Shown here piece after piece: positions 9,964-18,082 of a stretch of 64,000 bases of DNA. The notes under the pieces are model-generated. The model did no database searches. It had not been told where the DNA came from and worked only from the letters and a program-made list of their open reading frames with translations. Origin of the DNA: Pontibacter sp. FD36 (GTDB lineage: Bacteria > Bacteroidota > Bacteroidia > Cytophagales > Hymenobacteraceae); the NCBI RefSeq assembly GCF_015686655.1, contig NZ_JADPMP010000008.1, positions 62,001-126,000 of the forward strand, in the 5' to 3' direction. The position numbers were made by a program, and so were the translations under genes. Within the stretch, counting starts at the first letter, position 1; the number at the start of each line of letters is the position of its first letter.

Positions 9964-10854
9964 GTGAAAAAATCTCCAAACATACCTGTGCTTTATTACC
10001 CGCTGTGGTGGTTGCTCAAAGGCCTTTCTTTGCTGCCGCTGCCTGTACTATACCTGTTAGCCGACTTTTTGTTTGTGTTGGTGTATTATGTGGTAGGATA
10101 CCGCAAAAAGGTCGTACTCCAAAACCTCCGCAACTCTTTCCCTGAAAAATCTGAACACGAGATACGAGGTATAGCCAGGGCCTTTTACCAGCAGTTCCCG
10201 GACCTGATCGTGGAAATCCTAAAGCTGGCCTCGATGGACGAAGCTGAGATGCGCCGCCGCATTGTGTTTTCTAACCAGGAGGTGCTCGATAATTTTGTGC
10301 AGCAAGGTAAGACCGTCATCACCATGGGCTCTCACTCCGGCAACTGGGAATGGATTCTTTCTGCTGGAGCGGTGCAGTTTGGCTTTCCGGCTGAAGGGGT
10401 ATACAAGCGAATCAAGAATCCCTTCTTCGAGGAGTTTATGCTATACCTGCGCGGGCGGCTCGGTGCTCGCCTGATCGAAATGAAAGACACCATGCGTGAC
10501 TTTGTGCGAAACAGAAAGACTCCGCGTGTGGTAGCTATGCTCTCAGACCAAACTCCCCCTTATGGAGAGATCCAGTTCTGGACAACTTTCCTCAACCAGG
10601 ATACTCCTTTCTTTGTCGGTGCCGAAAAGCTGGCGCATACCTTTGGCTGCCCAGTGCTGTTCCTGGATGTGGCGCGAGAAAAACGTGGCTATTATCGCCT
10701 TACGTTTGATGTGCTATCCGACGGCACTACCAAGCCTGAGGAAGGCACCTTCCCCATCACCGAAGCTTTCGCTCGTAAACTGGAAGCTGCCATCCGTCGC
10801 AACCCCGCCAACTACCTCTGGACGCATAAGCGGTGGAAACATAAGAGAGTTTAA
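9964..10854 (+). CDS. lysophospholipid / lipid A acyltransferase (HtrB/LpxL-like)
   Basis: Membrane-associated acyltransferase that adds a secondary acyl chain, most likely to lipid A. The 296-aa protein has an N-terminal hydrophobic helix (about residues 9-42, with LLPLPVLYLLADFLFVLVYY), the catalytic H-x4-E motif in GSHSGNWEW, and later SDQTPPYGEIQFWTTFL and TPFFVGAEKLA, all in HtrB order, ending with YLWTHKRWKH. The start is GTG at 9964, which places the hydrophobic helix at the correct distance from the N-terminus; no ATG fits better. It is transcribed away from the WbqC-like gene and converges on the TsaC-like gene. Confidence 0.88.
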   Translation: MKKSPNIPVLYYPLWWLLKGLSLLPLPVLYLLADFLFVLVYYVVGYRKKVVLQNLRNSFPEKSEHEIRGIARAFYQQFPDLIVEILKLASMDEAEMRRRIVFSNQEVLDNFVQQGKTVITMGSHSGNWEWILSAGAVQFGFPAEGVYKRIKNPFFEEFMLYLRGRLGARLIEMKDTMRDFVRNRKTPRVVAMLSDQTPPYGEIQFWTTFLNQDTPFFVGAEKLAHTFGCPVLFLDVAREKRGYYRLTFDVLSDGTTKPEEGTFPITEAFARKLEAAIRRNPANYLWTHKRWKHKRV

Positions 10855-11008
10855 GTTTAGGAGTTTAGAAGTTAGAGAGTTTGGAAAGCAAGAGTTAGGA
10901 GGTATTAGGAAGCGGCTCTAAAGGCCTGGATCTATGATAGATAGGTAAGTAGAGAAATCGGTTCTCTCAAAATTCACACTTCCCAAACTCCCAGTCTCCT
11001 AAACTTAA
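10851..11008. repeat. 13-bp inverted repeat whose arms hold the stops of two convergent genes
   Basis: TTAAGTTTAGGAG (10851-10863) and CTCCTAAACTTAA (10996-11008) are perfect inverted copies. The left arm contains the acyltransferase stop TAA and the right arm contains the stop of the TsaC-like gene on the other strand. The interval also holds nested GAGTTTGG/CCAAACTC words. It may serve as a bidirectional end of transcription. Confidence 0.5.
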
Positions 11009-11631
11009 AGGTATTCCTCAATATCCCCTGCGCCTTCCCGCAGCACTTCGAAATTGTTGGCAGCATCTACCACAGTAGAGGCTACGTTGTTGCCGGGGCC
11101 ACCGTCTATCACACCATCTACTAAGTTGCGGTACTTCTCATAGATCAACTCAGGATCGGTGCTGTACTCGATCACTTCGTCTTCGTCGCGGATGGAGGTG
11201 GAGAGGATTGGGTTGCCGAGTTCCTGCACCAGCGCCAGGGCAATTTTGTTGTCGGGCACGCGTATACCTACCGTTTTCTTTTTGCTGCCGGCATAGCGTG
11301 GCACACGGCTGCTGGCGTCAAGCACAAAGGTAAATGGTCCGGGTAGTGCCTTTTTCATCACCTTGTAAGTAGGGGTATCGATCTTGGCGTAGTCGGAGAT
11401 ATGGGTCAGGTCAGAGCAAATAAAGGAGAGGTTCGCTTTGTCTGGCTTTATCCCTTTCAGTTGACAGACGCGCTCCACCGCCCTGGTATTGTGGATGTCG
11501 CAGCCGAGGCCGTAAATAGTGTCGGTCGGGTAGATGATGATGCCGCCGTTGCGAAGAATCTCGACGGCTTCCTGTATTTTTTTTGGCTGTGGATTGTCCG
11601 GGTGTATCTGGAGGAAAACAGCGTTGGCCAT
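11005..11631 (-). CDS. L-threonylcarbamoyladenylate synthase-type protein (Sua5/YciO/YrdC family)
   Basis: Likely makes threonylcarbamoyl-AMP from threonine, bicarbonate and ATP for the t6A37 modification of tRNAs reading ANN codons. The 208-aa length is that of a single YrdC domain without the Sua5 C-terminal extension. Seen: GGIIIYPTDTIYGLGCDI (nucleotide-binding start of the domain), QLKGIKPDKANLSFICSD (Lys segment), PGPFTFVLDAS, KTVGIRVPDN, and GNPILSTSI. The sequence is close to the YciO side of the family, so a paralogue with a different role is possible. It is a single gene, convergent with the acyltransferase. Confidence 0.85.
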   Translation of the reverse strand: MANAVFLQIHPDNPQPKKIQEAVEILRNGGIIIYPTDTIYGLGCDIHNTRAVERVCQLKGIKPDKANLSFICSDLTHISDYAKIDTPTYKVMKKALPGPFTFVLDASSRVPRYAGSKKKTVGIRVPDNKIALALVQELGNPILSTSIRDEDEVIEYSTDPELIYEKYRNLVDGVIDGGPGNNVASTVVDAANNFEVLREGAGDIEEYL

Positions 11632-11774
11632 AGTTTTATTTTGCTTGTTGGTGCATTAAGTAAGGCATACTGCATAAAAGCCCTCTGCGTTGCAGGTATA
11701 GCCCTTGAGGTTGGTAAATAGAGACTTTAGGACAGATGCCGGCTCAAAATTAGTCAGATAAGCAAGATTAGTGT

Positions 11775-11782
11775 TATTTTTG
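11775..11782 (+). promoter_or_regulatory. candidate -7 box (TAnnTTTG) upstream of mltG
   Basis: TATTTTTG fits the Bacteroidota -7 consensus 58 bases before the mltG start. No clear TTTG element is found at the right distance upstream. Confidence 0.4.
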
Positions 11783-11840
11783 TAGCCTAAACTAAACGGG
11801 CCCGGAACCTACATCCTTATCCGGGACTTTTAATTACATT

Positions 11841-12911
11841 ATGGCTAACGAAGTCACTCCACGCAGACGCGTCAAAAAAGAGAAAAGCATGTGGATACCC
11901 GGCATCATTGTACTGGTGCTGTTCCTGTTTGTGAGCTTTTCCTACTATGCCTACCAGATTGTGTATACCGCCAACGTAGACACCAAAGGGCAAGACACCT
12001 ATGTATACATCCCATCTGGCGCTGACTACACACAGGCCCTCGATTCTGTAGAGGCTACCGGTGTGATCATCGACCGCCTTTCGCTGCGCTTTATGGCCAA
12101 GCTCATGGACTACGACGAGCTGGTGAAGCCAGGCAGGTATAAGATCGAAAACGGCTGGGGCAACCGCCAACTCATTGGCGTATTGCGACTGGGAGAGCAG
12201 TCCCCGCTAAAGCTCACCTTCAACAACATCCGGCTGCGCAGTCAGTTGGCCGAAAAACTGGCCGCGGCAGTAGAGCCATCGGCTGCCGAGATAGACAGCC
12301 TGCTCAATGATCAGGAGTACCTGCAGACACTCGGTTTCGACACAACCACGGTGGTGAGCATGTTTATACCCAACACCTACGAGGTATACTGGACCATCAC
12401 GGCACCGGAACTCATACAGCGCATGAAGACCGAGTACGATCGCTTTTGGACAGACGAGCGCAAGGCCAAGGCCGAGAAGATGGGACTATCTCCGAAAGAG
12501 GTATCCACGCTGGCTTCTATTGTGCAGGCAGAGACGATCAAGAACGATGAGAAGCCGCGTGTGGCTGGCGTATACCTGAACCGCTTGCAGAAAGGCATGA
12601 AGCTCGAGGCCGACCCAACCGTGGTATATGCTGTGCGCGACTTCACAATCCGCCGCGTGCTCAACGTGCACCTGCAGCACGACTCGCCATACAACACATA
12701 CCGCTATGCCGGTTTGCCTCCGGGCCCGATCAATGTGCCGGATATCTCCAGCATCGACGCGGTGCTCAACCCGGAACAGCATAAGTACATTTACTTCTGC
12801 GCCAAGGAAGACTTCTCTGGCTACCACAGCTTTGCCGTAACCCACGCCGAGCACATCGCCAATGCCCGCCGCTATCAGCGAGCACTGACGCAGCGGAATA
12901 TTTTAAAGTAA
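11841..12911 (+). CDS. mltG: endolytic murein transglycosylase MltG (YceG-like)
   Basis: Inner-membrane lytic transglycosylase that cleaves nascent glycan strands and is thought to terminate peptidoglycan polymerisation. The 356-aa protein has a positively charged start, one membrane anchor (about 19-41, IPGIIVLVLFLFVSF), a LysM-like segment, and the C-terminal catalytic domain. The catalytic glutamate is Glu231 in STLASIVQAETIK, followed by VAGVYLNRL, LEADPTVVYA, YNTYRYAGLPPGPI and YFCAKEDFSGYHSF, all family hallmarks. The start ATG is the first Met before the anchor. The next two genes run the same way. Confidence 0.94.
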   Translation: MANEVTPRRRVKKEKSMWIPGIIVLVLFLFVSFSYYAYQIVYTANVDTKGQDTYVYIPSGADYTQALDSVEATGVIIDRLSLRFMAKLMDYDELVKPGRYKIENGWGNRQLIGVLRLGEQSPLKLTFNNIRLRSQLAEKLAAAVEPSAAEIDSLLNDQEYLQTLGFDTTTVVSMFIPNTYEVYWTITAPELIQRMKTEYDRFWTDERKAKAEKMGLSPKEVSTLASIVQAETIKNDEKPRVAGVYLNRLQKGMKLEADPTVVYAVRDFTIRRVLNVHLQHDSPYNTYRYAGLPPGPINVPDISSIDAVLNPEQHKYIYFCAKEDFSGYHSFAVTHAEHIANARRYQRALTQRNILK

Positions 12912-12927
12912 ATTGTTTAATTGCTGT

Positions 12928-12989
12928 ATTGTTAAATTGTTGATTCGCAGGTGTAATAAATGTCTACAGAAGATCAACCATTTAACAAT
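12928..12989. repeat. 17-bp inverted repeat with one mismatch between mltG and the thioesterase gene
   Basis: ATTGTTAAATTGTTGAT (12928-12944) and ATCAACCATTTAACAAT (12973-12989) are inverted copies with one mismatch and a 28-base loop. It is AT-rich, with no T-run after the right arm, so a hairpin or protein-binding role is more likely than classic termination. Confidence 0.55.
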
Positions 12990-13012
12990 TTAGCCATTCA
13001 ACCATTAAATAA

Positions 13013-13426
13013 ATGTTCGAATCAGAAGTACAGATACGCGTGCGCTACGCCGAGACCGACCAGATGGGCTATGTCTACTATGGCAACTACGCTGCCTACT
13101 ATGAGGTGGCCCGTACGGAGGTATTCAGAAGGTTAGGTATACACTATAAGGAGATGGAAGCGACGGGCACCATGATGCCCGTGCTGGAGCTCAAGTGTAA
13201 GTATATCCGCCCGGCCAAGTACGACGATCTGCTCACGATCAAGCTCTTTCTTAAGCACAAGCCGCATGGCTCGCGTATAAAGTTTGAGTACGAGGTGTAT
13301 AACGAGGAACAGACGCTGTTGAACGTGGGCGAGACTACTATGGTGTTTGTGGACATGAAGTCAGGACGCCCGACGGCTATACCTGCGTTGATACACCAGA
13401 AGTTGGACGGATACTATAGCGAATGA
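13013..13426 (+). CDS. acyl-CoA thioesterase (YbgC / 4-hydroxybenzoyl-CoA thioesterase type)
   Basis: A 137-aa hotdog-fold thioesterase that hydrolyses acyl-CoA or acyl-ACP. The active-site segment YAETDQMGYVYYGNYAAYYE near the N-terminus carries the catalytic Asp of the 4HBT family. The remainder forms the expected strands, including KYIRPAKYDDLLTIKLFL and LLNVGETTMVFVDMKSGRP. The last codons overlap the next gene by four bases (ATGA), so the two are translationally coupled. Natural substrate is unknown; YbgC proteins act on short or medium acyl-CoAs in other bacteria. Confidence 0.88.
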   Translation: MFESEVQIRVRYAETDQMGYVYYGNYAAYYEVARTEVFRRLGIHYKEMEATGTMMPVLELKCKYIRPAKYDDLLTIKLFLKHKPHGSRIKFEYEVYNEEQTLLNVGETTMVFVDMKSGRPTAIPALIHQKLDGYYSE

Positions 13427-14397
13427 GGCTGAACCAGCAATATCTGAAGCGCCGCAGAGCGTATCGCAAATTCATCGTGTTCCTGAAGAGATGGCGCTTT
13501 AACAATGGCCAGTCTTCGGTATACGATGTGGCCGATGTGTTGCTGGGCGAACTCAGGCTGGATTCCATTACCAAGCGTGCCTCATACATGGCCTTTAACT
13601 TCACACTGGCCATCTTCCCGACCATCATCTTTCTGTTCACGCTCATACCTTACATGCCCAGTATATTGTCGCTGGACCTGGGCGAGAGCATCCTTAACTT
13701 CCTGGCAGACTTCCTGCCCGAAGAGATGTATACCGTGGCCTACGGCACCATCGACGACATTGTGAACAAGCCACGTGGGGGACTACTCTCTTTCGGTTTT
13801 CTCTTTGCCCTGATTCTGTCCACCAATGGTATTATGTCGCTAATGGATGCCTTCGACAAAAAATACCATACCTTCTATAAGCGGCCATACCTGAAAAAGC
13901 GGGTGATTGCCACCGTACTTACCGTAGCGCTTTCATCTATCCTGTTTCTGGCAGTGGCGGCGATCTTCTTTGGGCAGTGGATCCTAGATGTGTTGGTGTT
14001 TTACGAGGTCGTGACGGAGAGCTATACCTATACCCTGATCGTGATGCTGAAGTACGTGGCAATTATACTGCTCTTTCTATTGGCAACCTCGCTCATCTAC
14101 TACTATGTGCCTGCCATACAGGATAAGTGGCCTTTCTTCTCGGCAGGCGCCGTGGTAGCAACCATCCTTATTTTTGTGGTATCGATGATCTTCTCGCTTT
14201 ACATCAGTGCGTTCGATACCTACAACAAATTTTACGGCTCTATCGGGGCCCTCATTGGTTTGATGATCTGGCTTGATTTTGTGTCTATGATCCTGATCCT
14301 CGGGTTCGAGATCAATGTAAGCATTGATACGGTAACGAAGCGACTTACCCGCAAGACAGCCCAAACTGCTGAGAAAGCCACTTCGGCAGCCGCTTAA
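13423..14397 (+). CDS. YihY/BrkB-family integral membrane protein
   Basis: A 324-aa inner-membrane protein of the YihY/UPF0761 (virulence factor BrkB) family, role not firmly known. It shows the family pattern: an N-terminal amphipathic segment, then about six membrane helices (for example AFNFTLAIFPTIIFLFTLI, LLSFGFLFALILSTNGIMSL, VIATVLTVALSSILFLAVAA, and the last near GALIGLMIWLDFVSMILILG). The motif SLMDAFDKKYH and SAGAVVATILIFVVS support it. The gene overlaps the thioesterase stop by four bases, so both are in one transcript. Confidence 0.88.
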   Translation: MRLNQQYLKRRRAYRKFIVFLKRWRFNNGQSSVYDVADVLLGELRLDSITKRASYMAFNFTLAIFPTIIFLFTLIPYMPSILSLDLGESILNFLADFLPEEMYTVAYGTIDDIVNKPRGGLLSFGFLFALILSTNGIMSLMDAFDKKYHTFYKRPYLKKRVIATVLTVALSSILFLAVAAIFFGQWILDVLVFYEVVTESYTYTLIVMLKYVAIILLFLLATSLIYYYVPAIQDKWPFFSAGAVVATILIFVVSMIFSLYISAFDTYNKFYGSIGALIGLMIWLDFVSMILILGFEINVSIDTVTKRLTRKTAQTAEKATSAAA

Positions 14398-14525
14398 ATA
14401 GTACAGGCGGGGTAAGGCATTACTCAAAGCAAGGTATAAGCCAAAAGCAGTGAAAAATTTACCGCTTCAAAATCAGTCGCTTATACCTGAAATGGCCTAA
14501 CAAGCGAAAAATAATTGCGTATAGT

Positions 14526-14556
14526 TTTGAAAATTCACGGCAGCACTATACTTTTG
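14526..14556 (+). promoter_or_regulatory. Bacteroidota-type promoter of tRNA-Ser (TTTG-N19-TAnnTTTG)
   Basis: TTTG at 14526-14529 is separated by 19 bases from TACTTTTG at 14549-14556, exactly the -33/-7 arrangement of the primary Bacteroidota sigma factor. The expected start of transcription is about 10 bases before the mature tRNA 5' end. Confidence 0.75.
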
Positions 14557-14572
14557 TGCTCGATTCAATTAC

Positions 14573-14657
14573 AGAGAGTTGGCGGAGTGGTCGAACGCGG
14601 CGGTCTTGAAAACCGTTGACTGTAACAGGTCCGGGGGTTCGAATCCCTCACTCTCTG
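14573..14657 (+). tRNA. tRNA-Ser (anticodon UGA)
   Basis: An 85-nt class II tRNA. The acceptor stem AGAGAGT (14573-14579) pairs with ACTCTCT (14650-14656), discriminator G at 14657. The D arm is GCG-GAGTGGTCGAA-CGC, the anticodon loop CTTGAAA holds TGA at 14607-14609, a long variable arm follows, and the T arm contains GGTTCGAATCC. CCA is not encoded. The gene is the apparent insertion target of the island that follows. Confidence 0.93.
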
Positions 14658-14680
14658 CGGAGTAACTTATCAGTTAGCAT

Positions 14681-14716
14681 AAAAAGCCCTTAAATCAGCG
14701 ATTTAAGGGCTTTTTT
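14681..14716 (+). terminator. rho-independent terminator after tRNA-Ser
   Basis: AAAAAGCCCTTAAATC and GATTTAAGGGCTTTTT form a near-perfect stem of about 16 bp with a 4-base loop and a T-tract. It terminates the tRNA transcript before the integrase gene. Confidence 0.9.
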
Positions 14717-14765
14717 GTTTTTAGCCCCACCTGAATTTTACATTTTCTCTCCTTCCTGAGGTAAC

Positions 14766-14810
14766 CAATTCGGGTACCCGAAGCTATTCCGATTCCGGGT
14801 ACCCGAATTG
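14766..14810. repeat. paired 15-bp inverted repeat next to the integrase gene
   Basis: CAATTCGGGTACCCG (14766-14780) and CGGGTACCCGAATTG (14796-14810) are perfect inverted copies around 15 bases, and each contains the 10-bp palindrome CGGGTACCCG. It lies between the tRNA terminator and the integrase start. Position and symmetry suggest binding sites for the recombinase, an excisionase or a regulator of the integrase gene. Confidence 0.7.
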
Positions 14811-14891
14811 ATGCTTAAATAGCTGGCTATAAATAAGATGTACAGATTTTTTACATCTTGTGGAGCCTTCATTTGGATGTTAATTTTAAGC

Positions 14892-14911
14892 ATAAAAGGA
14901 GGAATTGTATG
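14892..14911 (+). promoter_or_regulatory. Shine-Dalgarno-like sequence before the integrase
   Basis: AAAAGGAGGAATTGTATG places a near-perfect AGGAGG seven bases before ATG. Such sites are unusual in Bacteroidota, where most genes lack them, and the site decides the start at 14909 rather than 14858. Confidence 0.6.
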
Positions 14912-16129
14912 GACACCAAAATCAGTATCCTGTTCTACGGCAGGAAAGCCAAGACCACCAAAGACAACCTTGTACCGATCTACCTGCGCGTCACACTGCA
15001 GGGCAGACGCCTGGAGCTCAGCACCCACCGCTACGTCTCGCCTGACCGTTGGTCGATAGAGGCGGGCAAAATGAAGGGCAGCTCGGCCGAGGCCCGGAGC
15101 GTCAACGCCTACCTGGATACCCTCCGGAACAAGGCCTACGCCCACCACCGGGAGCTGCTGGAGGAGGGCAGGCCCGTAACAGTGGAGTCGTTCAGAGAAA
15201 AGTGGATGGGAGTGGAGGAAAAGCCTGTGCTGCTGCTGGAGGTGTTCCGCATGCACAATGAGCAGATGGCCCAGTTAGTGGGCAAGGACTATGCCCCGGG
15301 CACCCTGGAGCGCTACACGACCTCTCTGCAGCACACCCGTGACTTTATCCAGTGGAAGTTCGGCTTAGAGGATATGGACGTGAAGAAGCTCGCCTACAGC
15401 TTCATCACCGACTACGAATTCTGGTTCAAGACGGTGCGCAGCTGCGCCCACAACACCACCATGAAGTACCTGGCCAACTTCAAGAAGGTCATCCACCTGT
15501 GCCTGAAAAACGGCTGGTTGGAGCGCGACCCCTTCCTTGGCTACAAGATGAGCAAGCGGGAGGTGGTGCGCGAGTGCCTCACCGAGGGCGAGCTGCAGCG
15601 GATGGCCGAAAAGGAGTTCGTCACAGACAGGCTCGCTCAGGTGCGGGACGTCTTCCTCTTCAGCTGCTACACCGGCCTGGCTTATGTCGACGTACAGCAG
15701 CTCAAGCGCTCTGAAATAGGGGAGGGGATGGACGGGGAACGTTGGATCTTCACCAGGCGGCAGAAGACCGAGACGCTCTCCCGGATCCCGCTCCTGCCGG
15801 TGGCCCTGGCTATTCTGGAGCGGTACGAAAACCATCCGCAGTGCCTGTACCAGGACAGGGTGCTGCCGGTGCTCAGCAACCAGAAGATGAACGCCTACCT
15901 CAAGGAGATCGCCGACGTGTGCGGTATACAGAAAACGCTCACCTTCCACATCGCCCGCCACACCTTCGCCACCACCGTCACCCTCTCCAACGGAGTACCG
16001 ATCGAGACGGTGAGCCGCATGCTGGGCCACACCAACATCAAGACCACCCAGCACTACGCCAAGATCCTGGACCGGAAGGTGGGGGAGGACATGCAGCAGC
16101 TTCGGGACAGACTCACTAGGAAAGCGTGA
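14909..16129 (+). CDS. tyrosine recombinase / integrase of a Bacteroidota mobile element
   Basis: Site-specific recombinase, 406 aa, that would insert and excise the island. It has the three-part layout of Bacteroidota integrases: N-terminal arm-binding domain (MDTKISILFYGRK, about 1-95), SAM-like core-binding domain (about 105-215) and C-terminal catalytic domain. Catalytic residues visible are Lys286 in RRQKTET, His347-x-x-Arg350 in FHIARH, His374 in MLGHTN and the nucleophile Tyr383 in QHYAKI. The segment usually holding the first arginine reads CYTGLAYVDV, as in many Bacteroidota conjugative-transposon integrases where that Arg is displaced. The start is set by an AGGAGG site. It lies 250 bases after tRNA-Ser, the likely target. 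High GC content sets it apart from the defence genes further on. Confidence 0.92.
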   Translation: MDTKISILFYGRKAKTTKDNLVPIYLRVTLQGRRLELSTHRYVSPDRWSIEAGKMKGSSAEARSVNAYLDTLRNKAYAHHRELLEEGRPVTVESFREKWMGVEEKPVLLLEVFRMHNEQMAQLVGKDYAPGTLERYTTSLQHTRDFIQWKFGLEDMDVKKLAYSFITDYEFWFKTVRSCAHNTTMKYLANFKKVIHLCLKNGWLERDPFLGYKMSKREVVRECLTEGELQRMAEKEFVTDRLAQVRDVFLFSCYTGLAYVDVQQLKRSEIGEGMDGERWIFTRRQKTETLSRIPLLPVALAILERYENHPQCLYQDRVLPVLSNQKMNAYLKEIADVCGIQKTLTFHIARHTFATTVTLSNGVPIETVSRMLGHTNIKTTQHYAKILDRKVGEDMQQLRDRLTRKA

Positions 16130-16377
16130 AATAAGGTCACTTTGTTAGTTCATTGGAGATGCACCGCCTCAGCCTCTGGGCACGGGTGGGGCTTGTCCAG
16201 ATGGAGAGCAGGCACTAAATTTACTATAAAGGTAAAACTTAGCGGCACTTGCCATCAGGCTGTACACTGCTCATGTACTATGTTGGGACATGAAGTGAAG
16301 AACGTGTACCATTGTGGTACATATACTATGATTCATGTACCAAAAATTCTGCTTTTGTCTCATATTGTATCAAGCCT
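16130..16377. other. gap after integrase, no gene seen
   Basis: No convincing coding frame. AT-rich and unlike the GC-rich integrase just before it. It ends at a remnant Fic gene. Confidence 0.5.
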
Positions 16378-16629
16378 ATGAAATTAGGAACCGGCAAACC
16401 CTATAACAGTTTACTACCACTCCCTCCGCTACAGGATCAAATTGAGTCTGTCGCTGTCCTCAAGCAAGAGAGCAAGGCGGCCGTTGCTTTGGCCGAGCTC
16501 AAGTGACTGGCACGGACACTCCCTAACCAGGGCAGCCTCATCAACGCCATTGTGCTGAAGGAAGCGCAGGCCAGCTCGGAGGTTGAGAATATCATCACAA
16601 CGCATGACAAGCTTCGCGAAAAAGTTTAG
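16378..16629 (+). pseudogene. N-terminal fragment of a Fic-family AMPylase-type gene with internal stop
   Basis: The frame from ATG 16378 reads MKLGTGKPYNSLLPLPPLQD and continues AVALAELK, TGA, then [20 protein letters not shown] and [14 protein letters not shown]. This order is the Fic N-terminal domain (Fic_N/DUF4172 type) found before the HPFxxGNGR catalytic core. The TGA (16504-16506) stands where related proteins have Gly, so a single G-to-T change is a likely cause. The frame then ends at 16629, in the tail of the next gene, and the catalytic core is missing. The gene is therefore both interrupted and truncated. It may be the debris of an older insertion. Confidence 0.75.
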
Positions 16630-17315
16630 AAAGCCGCCCCGATCATTATCCCGAGCAGCAAATGCAAGCCGGAATAGCCATAGTCCATGGCATTTCTGTT
16701 GTAGCGCTCATGGGAATAATCAGTTTGGATAGAGCTGTTTTTGATGCCTGCCCCGGAGTAAAAATCAAACAGGAGGTGGCCATCCAATGCAGGAACCTGC
16801 AGGCCAAACAAAGCTACCCCTCCTATGCGGTTGATCTTCTCGTTAAAAGGCCGGAGGCGGTATTTGTATACCTCCAAACCCTCCGGGTCCATTTCTTTAA
16901 CCCAGCCCTCTCTTTTGAACTCTAAATTAAAATGGTGGTAATTAACGCCATAGGCCAAGTACACCCTGCTTTTATCTGGGTTGGTGTAGTTGTTTATGTA
17001 GATTTTGTGCTGCACCTCTGCACCATAACCTAACACACGGTCTTCCTCGCTGTCTTCCCAATTACGCCCCGCAAAAAGATCCACGGTTTTTGATTTACCA
17101 TTATAAGCCCGTGGTGAGAAAACAAAGCCATGCCTGCTCCCTTGCTCCGGAATGCGCTCCAGGTACAGGTGCAAGCCGTTAATAAGCAAATGCTGCGGAC
17201 TGAATTTTATACTTATGGTTTTATCAGAAGAAGCCTCTAAAGCCTGTGCGTTGCCCTGTAGCAGAGAAGAGAAAAAAAGAAGTATAAGGACAACAGCAAC
17301 CCTTTTTAGCATCAT
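16626..17315 (-). CDS. exported beta-barrel-like protein, function unknown
   Basis: A 229-aa protein with a clear signal peptide ([25 protein letters not shown] cleavage near NAQA). The mature part has alternating hydrophobic/aromatic strands and ends in [13 protein letters not shown], a terminal aromatic pattern expected for a small outer-membrane barrel. Segments such as [13 protein letters not shown] and [14 protein letters not shown] look like barrel strands. No specific family can be named. It is the last gene of a three-gene minus-strand run with two lipoproteins; spacing to the next gene upstream is 16 bases. The tail overlaps the Fic remnant by four bases, showing that the junction was formed by insertion or deletion. 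Confidence 0.7.
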   Translation of the reverse strand: MMLKRVAVVLILLFFSSLLQGNAQALEASSDKTISIKFSPQHLLINGLHLYLERIPEQGSRHGFVFSPRAYNGKSKTVDLFAGRNWEDSEEDRVLGYGAEVQHKIYINNYTNPDKSRVYLAYGVNYHHFNLEFKREGWVKEMDPEGLEVYKYRLRPFNEKINRIGGVALFGLQVPALDGHLLFDFYSGAGIKNSSIQTDYSHERYNRNAMDYGYSGLHLLLGIMIGAAF

Positions 17316-17331
17316 AAGAGATTGTTTTGGG

Positions 17332-18081
17332 CTAGATAGCCGGCTTGATTGAAATAGTGCTCAGCAACACCAGTTTCTCATCCTCATACTGGTACTGGTA
17401 AAGGCCATCACTGCCTATAACCAGCAGTCTGCCGTTATCCGGTATCACATCAAAAGCGTTTATCCGGAAGTGGTGCTCCAGCTCCAGGTTCATTACATCG
17501 GTAGCATTGTATACTTTCAGCCCTTCGTCGCATACAAATAGCCTAGTGTTGGCTATACCTAAACCTTTCGGGTTCGTCATGCTGTACTGCTTCAGGAGTG
17601 TCGGATCGTTTATGTTTTGCAGATCAATCACCTGCAGCTCATTTATGGCCAACCTGCAGGCAGTGCCGGTGCTAAGGGTAACGTAGGCGTAGCGCCCGTC
17701 TGTCACCACGGGGTCGCAGCTCACCACGTGCTGATACTGTGAGATATGCTGGGGAAACGCCGGGTTTTTGACGCTAAAAATGTGCATGCCTGTTTGGGTG
17801 CCAATGAAAAGCATATCCTCAAAAGGAAAGATCGTTTCGATGCCAAACCCTATCGGAAGCGACTGCCCCTGCTGTGGGTCTTCGGGTGTGCTAATATCGA
17901 AAATGTTCAGGCTTGAGTGATCTACCGTATACAAATGATTTCCGCTGATGGCAAACCTGGCCATAGAACCACCCTGGCCCTGTGCGCCATCCGCCGAGGG
18001 CGAGGCAGCGTTATCGCTGGTGCAGGAAATGGCTGCCATGCAAACCAGAACGGAAGACGCGATATGTAGAAGTCTTTTCAT
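17332..18081 (-). CDS. LVIVD-repeat lipoprotein, 249 aa
   Basis: A predicted lipoprotein: MKRLLHIASSVLVCMAAISC with the lipobox cysteine at about residue 20. The rest contains propeller-like repeats with the LVIVD-type units NIFDISTPEDPQQ, IFSVKNPAFPQH and LQVIDLQNINDPTLLKQY, typical of beta-propeller surface proteins of unknown role. It starts one base after the stop of the gene upstream, so the two are cotranscribed and probably act together. No enzymatic residues can be recognised. Confidence 0.75.
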   Translation of the reverse strand: MKRLLHIASSVLVCMAAISCTSDNAASPSADGAQGQGGSMARFAISGNHLYTVDHSSLNIFDISTPEDPQQGQSLPIGFGIETIFPFEDMLFIGTQTGMHIFSVKNPAFPQHISQYQHVVSCDPVVTDGRYAYVTLSTGTACRLAINELQVIDLQNINDPTLLKQYSMTNPKGLGIANTRLFVCDEGLKVYNATDVMNLELEHHFRINAFDVIPDNGRLLVIGSDGLYQYQYEDEKLVLLSTISIKPAI

Positions 18082-18082
18082 G

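Noticed and set aside
15365..16054. Long minus-strand frame of 229 codons inside the integrase gene
   Set aside because: It is the shadow of a GC-rich gene on the other strand; the integrase frame has clear catalytic motifs and the antisense one has none.
16504..16506. TGA in the Fic frame as a selenocysteine codon
   Set aside because: No SECIS-like hairpin follows, related proteins carry Gly here, and the gene is truncated anyway.
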